Source: Candidatus Brocadiia bacterium (GTDB taxonomy: Bacteria; Planctomycetota; MHYJ01; WSZJ01). Taken from it: a DNA stretch of 32,292 nucleotides. The stretch lies in contig JABWAY010000004.1 of the NCBI GenBank assembly GCA_013360825.1, forward strand, positions 1 through 32,292, in the 5' to 3' direction. The translations under genes were made by a program, and so were the position numbers. The number at the start of each line of letters is the position of its first letter. Positions within the stretch are counted from its first letter, which is position 1. Of the stretch, positions 25,528-32,292 are shown one piece after another. A model generated the notes under the pieces. That model did no database searches. It saw only the letters and a program-made list of their open reading frames with translations, and had not been told where the DNA came from.

Positions 25528-26004
25528 ATGCCGCCGCAGACTCTCGTAGACCTGACCGGAATCGACCTCGCACAGATCCAGATCCCCATCGAAGAAGTCC
25601 GGATCTACAACGCCCATCGCTTCGAAATGGAGCAGCTCGACGGGGTCATCTGGCTGGACCGGGAGACCAAGTCCGCGGTCGGCGTGAAGACGGTCCGGAA
25701 CGACGAATTCTGGGTCCGCGGCCACATCCCGGGACGCCCGCTCCTGCCGGGTGTGGTCATGATCGAAAGCGCCGGCCAGCTCTGCTCGTTCGTCTACAAG
25801 GCCTGCATGGCTCCGGACCCGAAAATCTTCCTCGGCTTCGCGGGGGTCAACAACGTCAAGTTCCGCCGCCCCGTCGTCCCGGGCGAGCGCCTCATCACGA
25901 TCGCCCGGCTCAAGGAGGCGCGCCGCCGCGTGGTGTTCGACACGCAGGGCCTGGTCGACGGCGGCATCGTCTACGAGGGCGAAATCATCGGCATGCCCGT
26001 CTGA
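25528..26004 (+). CDS. fabZ: FabZ-type 3-hydroxyacyl-ACP dehydratase
   Basis: 158 residues, hot-dog fold. It would dehydrate 3-hydroxyacyl-ACP to trans-2-enoyl-ACP in fatty-acid synthesis. The catalytic His is H66 in RGHIPGRPLLPGV and the catalytic Glu is E80 in MIESAGQL. The later segment FAGVNNVKFRRPVVPGERL is the standard FabZ core. The N-terminal 40 residues (LAQIQIPIEEVRIYNAHRFEM) are a little unlike the usual LPHRYPFLL motif but contain the aligned HRF. GGAGGA precedes the ATG. dapF follows after 31 bases. A FabZ-like dehydratase of another lipid pathway is possible; no other fab genes are near. Confidence 0.85.
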   Translation: MPPQTLVDLTGIDLAQIQIPIEEVRIYNAHRFEMEQLDGVIWLDRETKSAVGVKTVRNDEFWVRGHIPGRPLLPGVVMIESAGQLCSFVYKACMAPDPKIFLGFAGVNNVKFRRPVVPGERLITIARLKEARRRVVFDTQGLVDGGIVYEGEIIGMPV

Positions 26005-26035
26005 TTCTCCGCCGTCCGATTCCCCGGAGGCTCCC

Positions 26036-26860
26036 ATCCGCTTTTCCAAGATGCACGGCATCGCGAACGACTATGTCGTCCTGAACGGCTTCCGGTCCGC
26101 GCCGCGGGACCCCGGCCGCCTCGCCCGCGAACTCTGCGACCGCCGGTTCGGCGTCGGCGCCGACGGGCTCCTCGTCGTGCTCCCGTCGCGGACCTCCGAC
26201 TTCCGCATGCGCATGTTCAATCCTGACGGCTCCGAAGCCGAAATGTGCGGCAACGGCATCCGCTGCTTCGGGAAGTACGTCTACGACCACGGGCTGACCG
26301 GGCGGAAGCGGATTTCCGTGGAGACGCCGGGGGGCGAGAAGATCCTCGAGCTGTCCGTCCGGGGGAAGACGGTGACCTCGGTCCGGGTCGACATGGGGGA
26401 ACCGGAGCTGGAGCGGCCGGGGATTCCGATGAAGGGAACGGGGCGCGCGGTGGACGAGGTGCTCAAGGTCGGCGGGGAGACGTACCGGTTCACGAGCGTG
26501 TCGATGGGAAACCCGCACTGCGTGATCTTCGTGAAGGACGTGGCGGCCTTTCCGGTCACGGAGGTGGGGCCGAAGATCGAGACGCACCCGTGGTGGCCGC
26601 GCCGGGTGAACGTCGAGTTCGTCGAGGTGACCTCCCGTCGCGAGGTGCGCCAGCGGACCTGGGAGCGCGGCGCGGGCGAGACCTGGGGCTGCGGCACCGG
26701 CGCCGCCGCGGTCTGCGTCGCCGGCGTCCTGACCGGGAGGACCGAGAGGAAGATCCTGAACCACCTGCTCGGCGGGGACCTGACGCTCGAGTGGGCGGCC
26801 GACAACCATGTCTTCAAGACGGGGCCGGCGGTCGAGGTCTTCCGGGGCGAGGTCGGCTGA
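26036..26860 (+). CDS. dapF: Diaminopimelate epimerase, probably with an ATC start
   Basis: 274 residues from the proposed ATC start. Converts LL- to meso-diaminopimelate for lysine and peptidoglycan. The two catalytic Cys are C71 in MCGNGIRC and C219 in GCGTGAAA. Other family marks are FNPDGSEAEM, SMGNPHCVIF and VNVEFVEV. The family normally begins M-x-F-x-K-M-H-G-x-x-N-D; here RFSKMHGIANDY is preceded by ATC at 26036, with GGAGG (26026-26030) at ideal spacing. The first ATG (26051) is the internal Met of KMHG, lies 20 bases from GGAGG and would remove the first beta strand. No ATG, GTG or TTG is available between. Converges with the PgsB-like gene. Confidence 0.93.
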   Translation: MRFSKMHGIANDYVVLNGFRSAPRDPGRLARELCDRRFGVGADGLLVVLPSRTSDFRMRMFNPDGSEAEMCGNGIRCFGKYVYDHGLTGRKRISVETPGGEKILELSVRGKTVTSVRVDMGEPELERPGIPMKGTGRAVDEVLKVGGETYRFTSVSMGNPHCVIFVKDVAAFPVTEVGPKIETHPWWPRRVNVEFVEVTSRREVRQRTWERGAGETWGCGTGAAAVCVAGVLTGRTERKILNHLLGGDLTLEWAADNHVFKTGPAVEVFRGEVG

Positions 26861-26880
26861 GTCCGGCCGCGCCGGGGATT

Positions 26881-29043
26881 TCAGCCGACGAGTTTCTTCG
26901 ACAGCCATCCGCCCTTCTGCGCCCCCGTCAGGTCCTTCAGCATTTCGACCCCCTTCTTCCCGGCCACCCGGCCGTTCGAGATGTCGCGCATGACGACGCG
27001 GGCCCGATGGGCGCGCCAGATCGAGGCGAACGAGTCGAGGACGAGTTCCAGGGGGCCTGCGATCAGGCGCAGGACGCGTTTCCGCGGCCCCTCGGCCTTC
27101 GCGGCCTCCACGGCGGCCCCCTCGGCCGGGGCCTCCGGTTCCGCGGCGGAGGCCAGGAGGTCGTTGATGACCCGGCGCGTCCCGTAGTCGACGCTGGGGT
27201 TCTCGTCCAGGAACGCCTGCGCCTTCCGGCGGATCAGATCGCGTTCGAAGTCTTCCTGCTTCCCGCATTCCCGGATGAACGCCAGTCCCTTCTCCTGCAC
27301 CAGCGCGTCCCGGCTGCAGACGCGCTCGACGGCGCGGAGGAGGTCTCCCTGGCGGACCCAGCGTTCGGCGAAGTCGAGCCCCGTGCCCTTGATGTTCTGG
27401 ATCCCGAGCACGTGGACGCGCGCGTTGGGCGGGCACTGCGATCCGACCAGGCGGATCAGGTCCGGGCCCTTGATGTAGTAGTTCTCGACCGCCTGGACCG
27501 AGGAGAGGAACCACTGGCGGTACCAGGTCCGGTGGGAGTCCAGCCACGCCGCCAGCCCGGCGTCGCCGTCGGCGATCGCGGCTTCGAGGGCGCCGGCATG
27601 CGCGAGCACCGCGATGTAGCCCGTCACCGCGTCGCGCACCGCCCGCTCCTGCTCCTCCGTCGCGACCTGCCCGGCGGGAAGATGCGTCAGGACGAGCCCG
27701 ACCATCGCCTCCAGGTCCGGCGCGGCGGCCTCGATCGATGCCGCCAGCGCCTCCGGGTCCGCCTGCAGGATGTCCGCGCCCCGCCCGGCCAGCTCCCCGG
27801 GCGTCCGGCAGAGGAAGCGGAGCGCGGCCGTGTCCCGCCGCAGCACGCTCCGCAGGAATCCGGCCCGGTCTTCCGCCTTCGCCGGCAGGACCAGGCGGGA
27901 CAGACGCGCGTCCAGCGCCTCCTCGATGTACCCGCTCAGGCCGTTCAGGTTCGAGCCGATCAGGAAAATCCTGTGTGCGGCGAGGTCGTCGACCAGGATC
28001 GACGCGAAGACCTTGGACCGCGGCACGCGGTCCGCGCGGTTGTTCACGACCAGGACCGTCCACTCCCGCCGGTCCCCCTCCAGGTCGTCGAGCTTGAGGC
28101 GCCGCCAGTTGTTCATCGTCCCGGCCCGCTCGTTGGCCGAGCACCCGTTGGAGAATCGCAGGCGCCGGCCGCCGGCGACATGGATCTCCGGGTAGGTCTT
28201 GAGCACCCCGAGGTCGGGAACGACATGATCGGCGATTTCCTTGATCATGAAACCGTCCTGGAGCCCGAGGAGCATCCCCAGCTCGAAGGTGAGCGCGAGG
28301 TTCTTCGGGTGCACCGTGTACGGGAAACGCGCGAGCACGTCCGGAGTCATCAGGTCCGCCATGTCGGTGTCCGGCTCGATCAGGCGCGCCCCGCGCCGGC
28401 GCGCGAATTCGCGGAGGACGGGCTGGAAGTGCTGCTCGGTCTGGATCACCGTCGCGCCGAGGCCGACGAAGTTGGCGATCGCCTCGGAGACGTCGTGACC
28501 GGAAGGGCCCTGGATGTCCTCATGGTCCGGGTAGGTGTTGGTGATCGTGGAGATGTCGTCGGTCATCCAGGACTGCTGGAGGATGCGCACGTAGTCCGCC
28601 TGCAGCGCCATGCACTCCCAGAGCATGACGTCGGCCTGCATGTTCTCGGCGATCTCCAGGACGCTGCACTGTTCCCAGATCGTCGCCTTGTCGTGCGGGC
28701 GGAACAGGTAGTACTCCCGCGACTCCTCGTAGTCGTACGCCGTGACGAACATCGCCTCGCACCCCGTGGACTTGGAAAGCATCCGGTAGCCGAGCGCGTT
28801 GAACAGCGCCGCCTTCTTGCGCTCGCTTCCCGACTTTCCCCGCGTTCCCCACCCGCCGACGACGAGCGGGATCGCGCGGCGGGCGCGGCGGGCCCGCCAC
28901 TGGCGCCAGCAGCCGACGAAGACGAGGAACATCGTGACGCCGGCGACGAGGGCGAGAAGCTGGGGCAGGGTGTTTCCGCCCGGGCTGAACCACAGCTCGC
29001 CCCAGATCCGCCAGTTTTCGAGGAACCGGTCCCAGGTGTTCAT
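26881..29043 (-). CDS. pgsB: PgsB/CapB-like poly-gamma-glutamate synthase ligase, enlarged
   Basis: 720 residues; Bacillus PgsB has about 390. One membrane helix at about 24-46 anchors it to the inner membrane. The Mur-ligase-type P-loop is GWGTRGKSG (64-72). Further PgsB signatures: ECMALQADYVRILQQ (143-157), NTYPDHEDIQGPS (169-181), NGCSANERAGTMNNWRRL (299-316), NNRADRVPRSKVFA (334-347) and GIQNIKGTGLDF (547-558). Between the last two is an extra mainly helical insert (about 390-540), and a C-terminal extension (560-720) ends in a Lys/Arg-rich helical tail. PgsB homologues activate the gamma-carboxylate of Glu as a phosphate and elongate poly-gamma-glutamate; the substrate here is unproven. 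ATG 29043 overlaps the stop of the upstream gene (ATGA). No pgsC, pgsA or pgsE follows. Confidence 0.88.
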   Translation of the reverse strand: MNTWDRFLENWRIWGELWFSPGGNTLPQLLALVAGVTMFLVFVGCWRQWRARRARRAIPLVVGGWGTRGKSGSERKKAALFNALGYRMLSKSTGCEAMFVTAYDYEESREYYLFRPHDKATIWEQCSVLEIAENMQADVMLWECMALQADYVRILQQSWMTDDISTITNTYPDHEDIQGPSGHDVSEAIANFVGLGATVIQTEQHFQPVLREFARRRGARLIEPDTDMADLMTPDVLARFPYTVHPKNLALTFELGMLLGLQDGFMIKEIADHVVPDLGVLKTYPEIHVAGGRRLRFSNGCSANERAGTMNNWRRLKLDDLEGDRREWTVLVVNNRADRVPRSKVFASILVDDLAAHRIFLIGSNLNGLSGYIEEALDARLSRLVLPAKAEDRAGFLRSVLRRDTAALRFLCRTPGELAGRGADILQADPEALAASIEAAAPDLEAMVGLVLTHLPAGQVATEEQERAVRDAVTGYIAVLAHAGALEAAIADGDAGLAAWLDSHRTWYRQWFLSSVQAVENYYIKGPDLIRLVGSQCPPNARVHVLGIQNIKGTGLDFAERWVRQGDLLRAVERVCSRDALVQEKGLAFIRECGKQEDFERDLIRRKAQAFLDENPSVDYGTRRVINDLLASAAEPEAPAEGAAVEAAKAEGPRKRVLRLIAGPLELVLDSFASIWRAHRARVVMRDISNGRVAGKKGVEMLKDLTGAQKGGWLSKKLVG

Positions 29044-31151
29044 GACGCGGGCGCCTCCTCCGGTGCCGCCGCCGGCTCCGCTCCCGCGAAGTAGGGCGCC
29101 GCCCAGGAGTGCTCCGGGGGCGCGTGGGGCTGGAACGCGACCGCGAATCCCAGCCGCCTCATTTCCTGGATGTAGGCGTTCGGAGGAATCTCGGCATTCC
29201 CGAACCGCGACTGCTCCCGCAGCGCCGCGAGAGACGCGTACGTCTTCGCGAACGCCCAGCGCAGCCTCCACCGCGCGCGGCGGTCCTGCGGGGGATCGAT
29301 CCGCACGACCCCCTCGCTCGAAAAGACCTTCACGCTTCCGAACTCCAGCGCGTCCAGGAAATCGTCGGGCAGGGGGAGGAAGCGCCGCCACCCGCCCTCC
29401 GCGGGCATCTGCACCGGCTCCCCCGGGACCTTGGTCGGCGACTCCTCGCCGAGCCCGAGCGGGTGGGCGCGGATCGTTCCCTCGTACCGGCGCGCCACGA
29501 CGTGAGAGTGGGCCTGCCGTTTGTCCGGCGCCGGATTCAGCGTCTCGTGGATCCACCGCCAGAGCCGCCACCGTTTCTGGTGCCCGACCGTCACGCGCCA
29601 GCCCCCGCCGGCGCCCCGGGGGAGGGCGTAGAGCCCGTAGGTCCTCCTCGAGAGCCAGGCCAGGAGCCGGCCGAGGACCTCTTCCTCCTCGGCGGAACCC
29701 GCCGCCTGGATGTCGACCTGTCCTTCCCGGTTCTGTTCCACGAGGAGGGGCATCACGGTCTCGCGGAAGCTGGCGAAGCCGGGGAGGGACGCGACGCGGA
29801 CGCGTTCGAGCAGGTCCTCGCAGGCGCTCCGGATCGTCGGGCTCCACTCCTTCTGGACGCCCTTCGCGACCAGCTCGAGCGCGAACTGTTCCGCGACGGC
29901 GCCGTCGAACTGGCCGACGGAGATGAGCTGCTCGAGCGCGTCTCCGGCATGGCGGATGGCGACGCGGAGGGGCATGGGGTCTTCTTCGCGTTCGAACAGG
30001 AGGCGCCACTCCTGGAATGCGATTTCCGCGCCGTGGGGCTGGAGGGCCCAGCGCCCGAGGGTGAGCGAGATGGCGGCGCGGACCTCCGGGACCGGGTCCC
30101 ACTCCTCCCTCATGAGGACGTACTCCCGCAGGAGCGGCCAGGAGCGGTCGGCGTCGCGGGCGCCGAGGGCGAGGATGGCGCCCTGCCGGACATACGGGGA
30201 CGGATCCGGGCCGGCCAGGACGGCCTGCACCAGGTCGAGGGAGGACACCTCGTCGAGGGCGTCGTTCCCGCGCTCGATGAGGAAGCGCCGCACGAAGATA
30301 TCGTCGGGGATGCGGGGATCGGGGTTGCGCAGGCGTTGCCGCGCGAGCCGCAGGGCGTCGACGGGGGAGGCGAGCAGCCAGGCCTGAAGCGCCGAGCACT
30401 GCACCCAGGTGTCGGCCCAGGGATTCTGCGCCCGCACGGCCAGCGCGTGGAGCGCGGCGGGGTCGATCACGATTCCCTGCTTCGGGTTGCGGTTCGCGCG
30501 GAGAATCGACACCAGGGCGTCGATCCACTCGCGCTCGAGGTGGACCGGCAGCCGCAGCTGCATCGCCCTGTGGAACGACTCCAGGAACCCGGTCTTCTCC
30601 ATCACGTCGGCCGGCGTGCGGCCCCGGTCGGGACCGCAGCGGGAGAGCGCGCGGGACGAGAGGAAGACGAGGGTCTGCTGGAAACGCCGGGCGGAGCGCT
30701 GGGCGCGGCGAGCGAGCTCGAGGATGGCCTCCCAGTCCATGAACCGCCCGAAGGCGGCGCGGTCCCCGCGCAGCTGCTCGGGGGTCCGGCGGAGGAACTG
30801 AAGCGTGTCGAGGTAGAGCGACTCGCGCTCGGCGGAGGTGGAGGCATACCGGAGCGCGGCCTCCTGGACCCCCAGGTGCGTGTCGATCTCCTGGATCCGG
30901 TTCTCCGCCCGCTCGATGCAGCGGACCGCCCCGCCGATCATCGCGAGGTACGGATCCCGCTTGAGCATCGGGTCGAGCCCCGGAAACACGGTGCGGACGG
31001 CCCCGACGGCGCGGGTCAGGTGGCGCGACATGAGCCGGCGCATCAGCGGCGGGACCGGGCGGAGGACGTCGTCGATCACGCCGTCCAGCGCCCGTCCGCT
31101 GACCTCGCGGGTGTCCGGCGCCCTCTCAAAGGACCGCGTTACTGTCGCCAC
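29040..31151 (-). CDS. HEAT-like helical-repeat protein of the PgsB-type operon
   Basis: 703 residues, mostly helical, with no signal peptide and no clear membrane segment. Residues about 290-470 have repeated helix pairs like HEAT repeats (SPYVRQGAILALGARDADRSWPLLREYV, VPEVRAAISLTLGRWAL, MPLRVAIRHAGDALEQL). Residues about 530-703 look like a separate alpha/beta domain (RRTYGLYALPRG..., VVARRYEGTIRAHPLGLG). No named family is recognised. Start GTG 31151 follows GGAAGCGAGG and overlaps the barrel gene's end by 13 bases; the stop overlaps the PgsB-like start by four. The tight coupling suggests a stoichiometric partner of the ligase, perhaps a cytoplasmic scaffold or regulator, by context only. 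Confidence 0.75.
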   Translation of the reverse strand: MATVTRSFERAPDTREVSGRALDGVIDDVLRPVPPLMRRLMSRHLTRAVGAVRTVFPGLDPMLKRDPYLAMIGGAVRCIERAENRIQEIDTHLGVQEAALRYASTSAERESLYLDTLQFLRRTPEQLRGDRAAFGRFMDWEAILELARRAQRSARRFQQTLVFLSSRALSRCGPDRGRTPADVMEKTGFLESFHRAMQLRLPVHLEREWIDALVSILRANRNPKQGIVIDPAALHALAVRAQNPWADTWVQCSALQAWLLASPVDALRLARQRLRNPDPRIPDDIFVRRFLIERGNDALDEVSSLDLVQAVLAGPDPSPYVRQGAILALGARDADRSWPLLREYVLMREEWDPVPEVRAAISLTLGRWALQPHGAEIAFQEWRLLFEREEDPMPLRVAIRHAGDALEQLISVGQFDGAVAEQFALELVAKGVQKEWSPTIRSACEDLLERVRVASLPGFASFRETVMPLLVEQNREGQVDIQAAGSAEEEEVLGRLLAWLSRRTYGLYALPRGAGGGWRVTVGHQKRWRLWRWIHETLNPAPDKRQAHSHVVARRYEGTIRAHPLGLGEESPTKVPGEPVQMPAEGGWRRFLPLPDDFLDALEFGSVKVFSSEGVVRIDPPQDRRARWRLRWAFAKTYASLAALREQSRFGNAEIPPNAYIQEMRRLGFAVAFQPHAPPEHSWAAPYFAGAEPAAAPEEAPAS

Positions 31152-32292
31152 GGAAACCTCGCTTCCTGATACCGCTCGAACCGCTGCAGTTCCGGGTCGA
31201 TGTGTTCGTGTCGCGTGCCGTCGCGGCCGCCGAACCGGAAGGTGAGGGAGGCGCGCACCTCGCGTTCGTGGTCGTCGAAATCGTAGGAGAAGCCGGCGCC
31301 GGCGGACATCCAGGTGCCGCGTCCGAGCCAGGTTTCCCATGCGACGTCGAGGGCGGCGATGCGGGAGGACGTCCGCCGGGAACGGTGGTCGTCGTCGATG
31401 CGAAGGACGCGCACGACGGAGAACTCGGCGAAGAGATCCTCGTGGTGGGCCTGGACGTCGACGCCGTAGGTCCAGCGGTCGGGATCCCACGGGAGGAGGG
31501 AGCGGTTGGAGCGGGTGCCGGCGCGCATGTCGATGCGGACATTCTGCCACGGGATGGCGCGCAGGCGGATGTCGGCGGCAAGCCAGCGATCGTGGTCGTC
31601 GCGATAGTCGTTGTGGATGAGCGGGTGCGGCTCGATTGAGGCGGCGCGCCGGTCGCCCAGGGAGGACCACCAGGAGTTCATCGAGGCCGCGACGAACAGG
31701 ATCCACTGTTCGTCGAGGACCTGGCGCCATCGCAGGCGAGCATCGGTCTCGTAGGAGTAGCCGGTGTAGCCGTGGAGATTCTCCACCCACCCCTGGACGA
31801 TCACCCGCGCGCTGAGGTCGGGGCGCGTGCTGAACGTGTAGTTGGCGCGGATCTCGGCCCCGAGCAGAACCGGGTAGGTCGCGGCCTTCCGGGCCTCGAG
31901 GCTGAAGCGGGCGTAGAAGGGCGCCTCGAACGGCTTCCAGTGGAGGCGCGCACCGGAACGGATCTCGTCCACGTCGGCGTTGTCGCCGTCGCGGAATTCG
32001 CCCGCGTGCCGGAGGGCGCCCGCGACATTGAGTTCCAGGATGCCGGGGTACTCCACCAGCCGCCACTGCTCCCGCTCCCCTTCGCGCGGCCCCGGGATCC
32101 GGTCCGGTGCGGGCGGCGCGACGGCCTCGGCGGCCATATCGCCGCGGGGAACGGGGGGCGACACCGCCCGCGCGAGGGCCGCGCCGTCCACCGTGCGGAC
32201 CGCCAGGCGCACGAACGAGTCGCCGGGAATCTCGAACTCCGCTTCCCCCGCCCCCGCCCGGGCGACGCCGGACAGGAAGGTCCGCGAGATGG
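31139..32292 (-). CDS. Probable outer-membrane beta-barrel protein (5' end outside window)
   Basis: 383 residues are visible, and the frame runs off the window end, so the N-terminus is missing. From about residue 80 to the end the sequence alternates polar and hydrophobic/aromatic residues in strand-length blocks with Tyr/Trp at likely belts (LELNVAGALRH, APFYARFSLEARK, RANYTFSTRPDLSARVIVQGW, QWILFVAASMNSWWSS, WMSAGAGFSYDFDDHEREVRASLTFRFGG). This matches a transmembrane beta-barrel of about 14-16 strands. The Pro-rich segment at about 45-75 may be periplasmic. The final residues after the last strand are hydrophilic, so the C-terminus is not the usual aromatic end. It is the upstream partner of the HEAT-like and PgsB-like genes, and may form an export pore for the polymer. 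Confidence 0.72.
   Translation of the reverse strand, partial: ISRTFLSGVARAGAGEAEFEIPGDSFVRLAVRTVDGAALARAVSPPVPRGDMAAEAVAPPAPDRIPGPREGEREQWRLVEYPGILELNVAGALRHAGEFRDGDNADVDEIRSGARLHWKPFEAPFYARFSLEARKAATYPVLLGAEIRANYTFSTRPDLSARVIVQGWVENLHGYTGYSYETDARLRWRQVLDEQWILFVAASMNSWWSSLGDRRAASIEPHPLIHNDYRDDHDRWLAADIRLRAIPWQNVRIDMRAGTRSNRSLLPWDPDRWTYGVDVQAHHEDLFAEFSVVRVLRIDDDHRSRRTSSRIAALDVAWETWLGRGTWMSAGAGFSYDFDDHEREVRASLTFRFGGRDGTRHEHIDPELQRFERYQEARFPWRQ

Noticed and set aside
26245..29094. Very long plus-strand open frame opposite the PgsB-like gene, overlapping dapF
   Set aside because: It runs out of frame through dapF and then antisense to a gene full of PgsB motifs. No domain is visible.
29040..32066. 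HEAT-like protein extended to about 1008 residues
   Set aside because: The extra 305 residues are Arg/Pro-rich and lie out of frame over the barrel gene, which has a strong strand pattern. GTG 31151 has a good ribosome site.

Overview
The window is GC-rich DNA from a Gram-negative-type bacterium and is almost fully coding. Evidence for a diderm cell is a lipoprotein with a lipobox, a probable outer-membrane beta-barrel, DapF (meso-diaminopimelate synthesis) and several Sec signal peptides. The phylum cannot be fixed from sequence alone. The secreted Fn3-type protein, the actin-like protein and the receiver-rich signalling genes would fit Planctomycetota or a similar high-GC environmental lineage, but that is inference. 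I see no insertion sequence, prophage, CRISPR array or rRNA. The interval looks chromosomal.

Layout. 1-1464 (-): C-terminally cut secreted adhesin-like/Fn3 protein. 1637-3679 (+): RNase D, tRNA-Val(GAC), a Lys/Arg/Gly/Pro-rich nucleoid-type protein and tRNA-Ala(CGC); both tRNAs have clear sigma70-type promoters. 3854-5836 (+): a coiled-coil protein followed by an actin-fold ATPase, closed by a strong terminator. 5936-6931 (+): a UPF0104/YbhN-type membrane protein. 6947-9829 (-): a four-gene phosphorelay set (stand-alone receiver, histidine kinase, receiver with a degenerate GGDEF, receiver-PilZ), divergent from a GAF histidine kinase at 9935-11407 (+). 11441-15355 (-): two ABC ATPases and two ABC-2-type permeases overlapping or abutting each other, then a tiny lipoprotein. 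15411-25393 (-): argS, a PmtA-like methyltransferase, a sugar-nucleotide epimerase, carB, a small secreted protein, a UvrD/PcrA helicase and a small basic protein. 25528-26860 (+): fabZ and dapF, from a divergent promoter pair. 26881-32292 (-): a three-gene operon that enters from beyond the window end: beta-barrel protein, HEAT-like protein and an enlarged PgsB/CapB poly-gamma-glutamate synthase-like ligase.

The most interesting parts are: (i) the PgsB-like operon, with a barrel and a helical-repeat protein as partners and no PgsC/PgsA downstream; (ii) the actin-like plus coiled-coil pair, whose phosphate-2 loop has lost the usual Asp; (iii) a likely AUC start codon in dapF; (iv) a short leader ORF next to a terminator just upstream of carB, suggesting attenuation; (v) a tRNA-Val with an Asp-like body and C at position 33. 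Housekeeping enzymes (ArgRS, CarB, DapF, FabZ, helicase) keep nearly all expected catalytic motifs.
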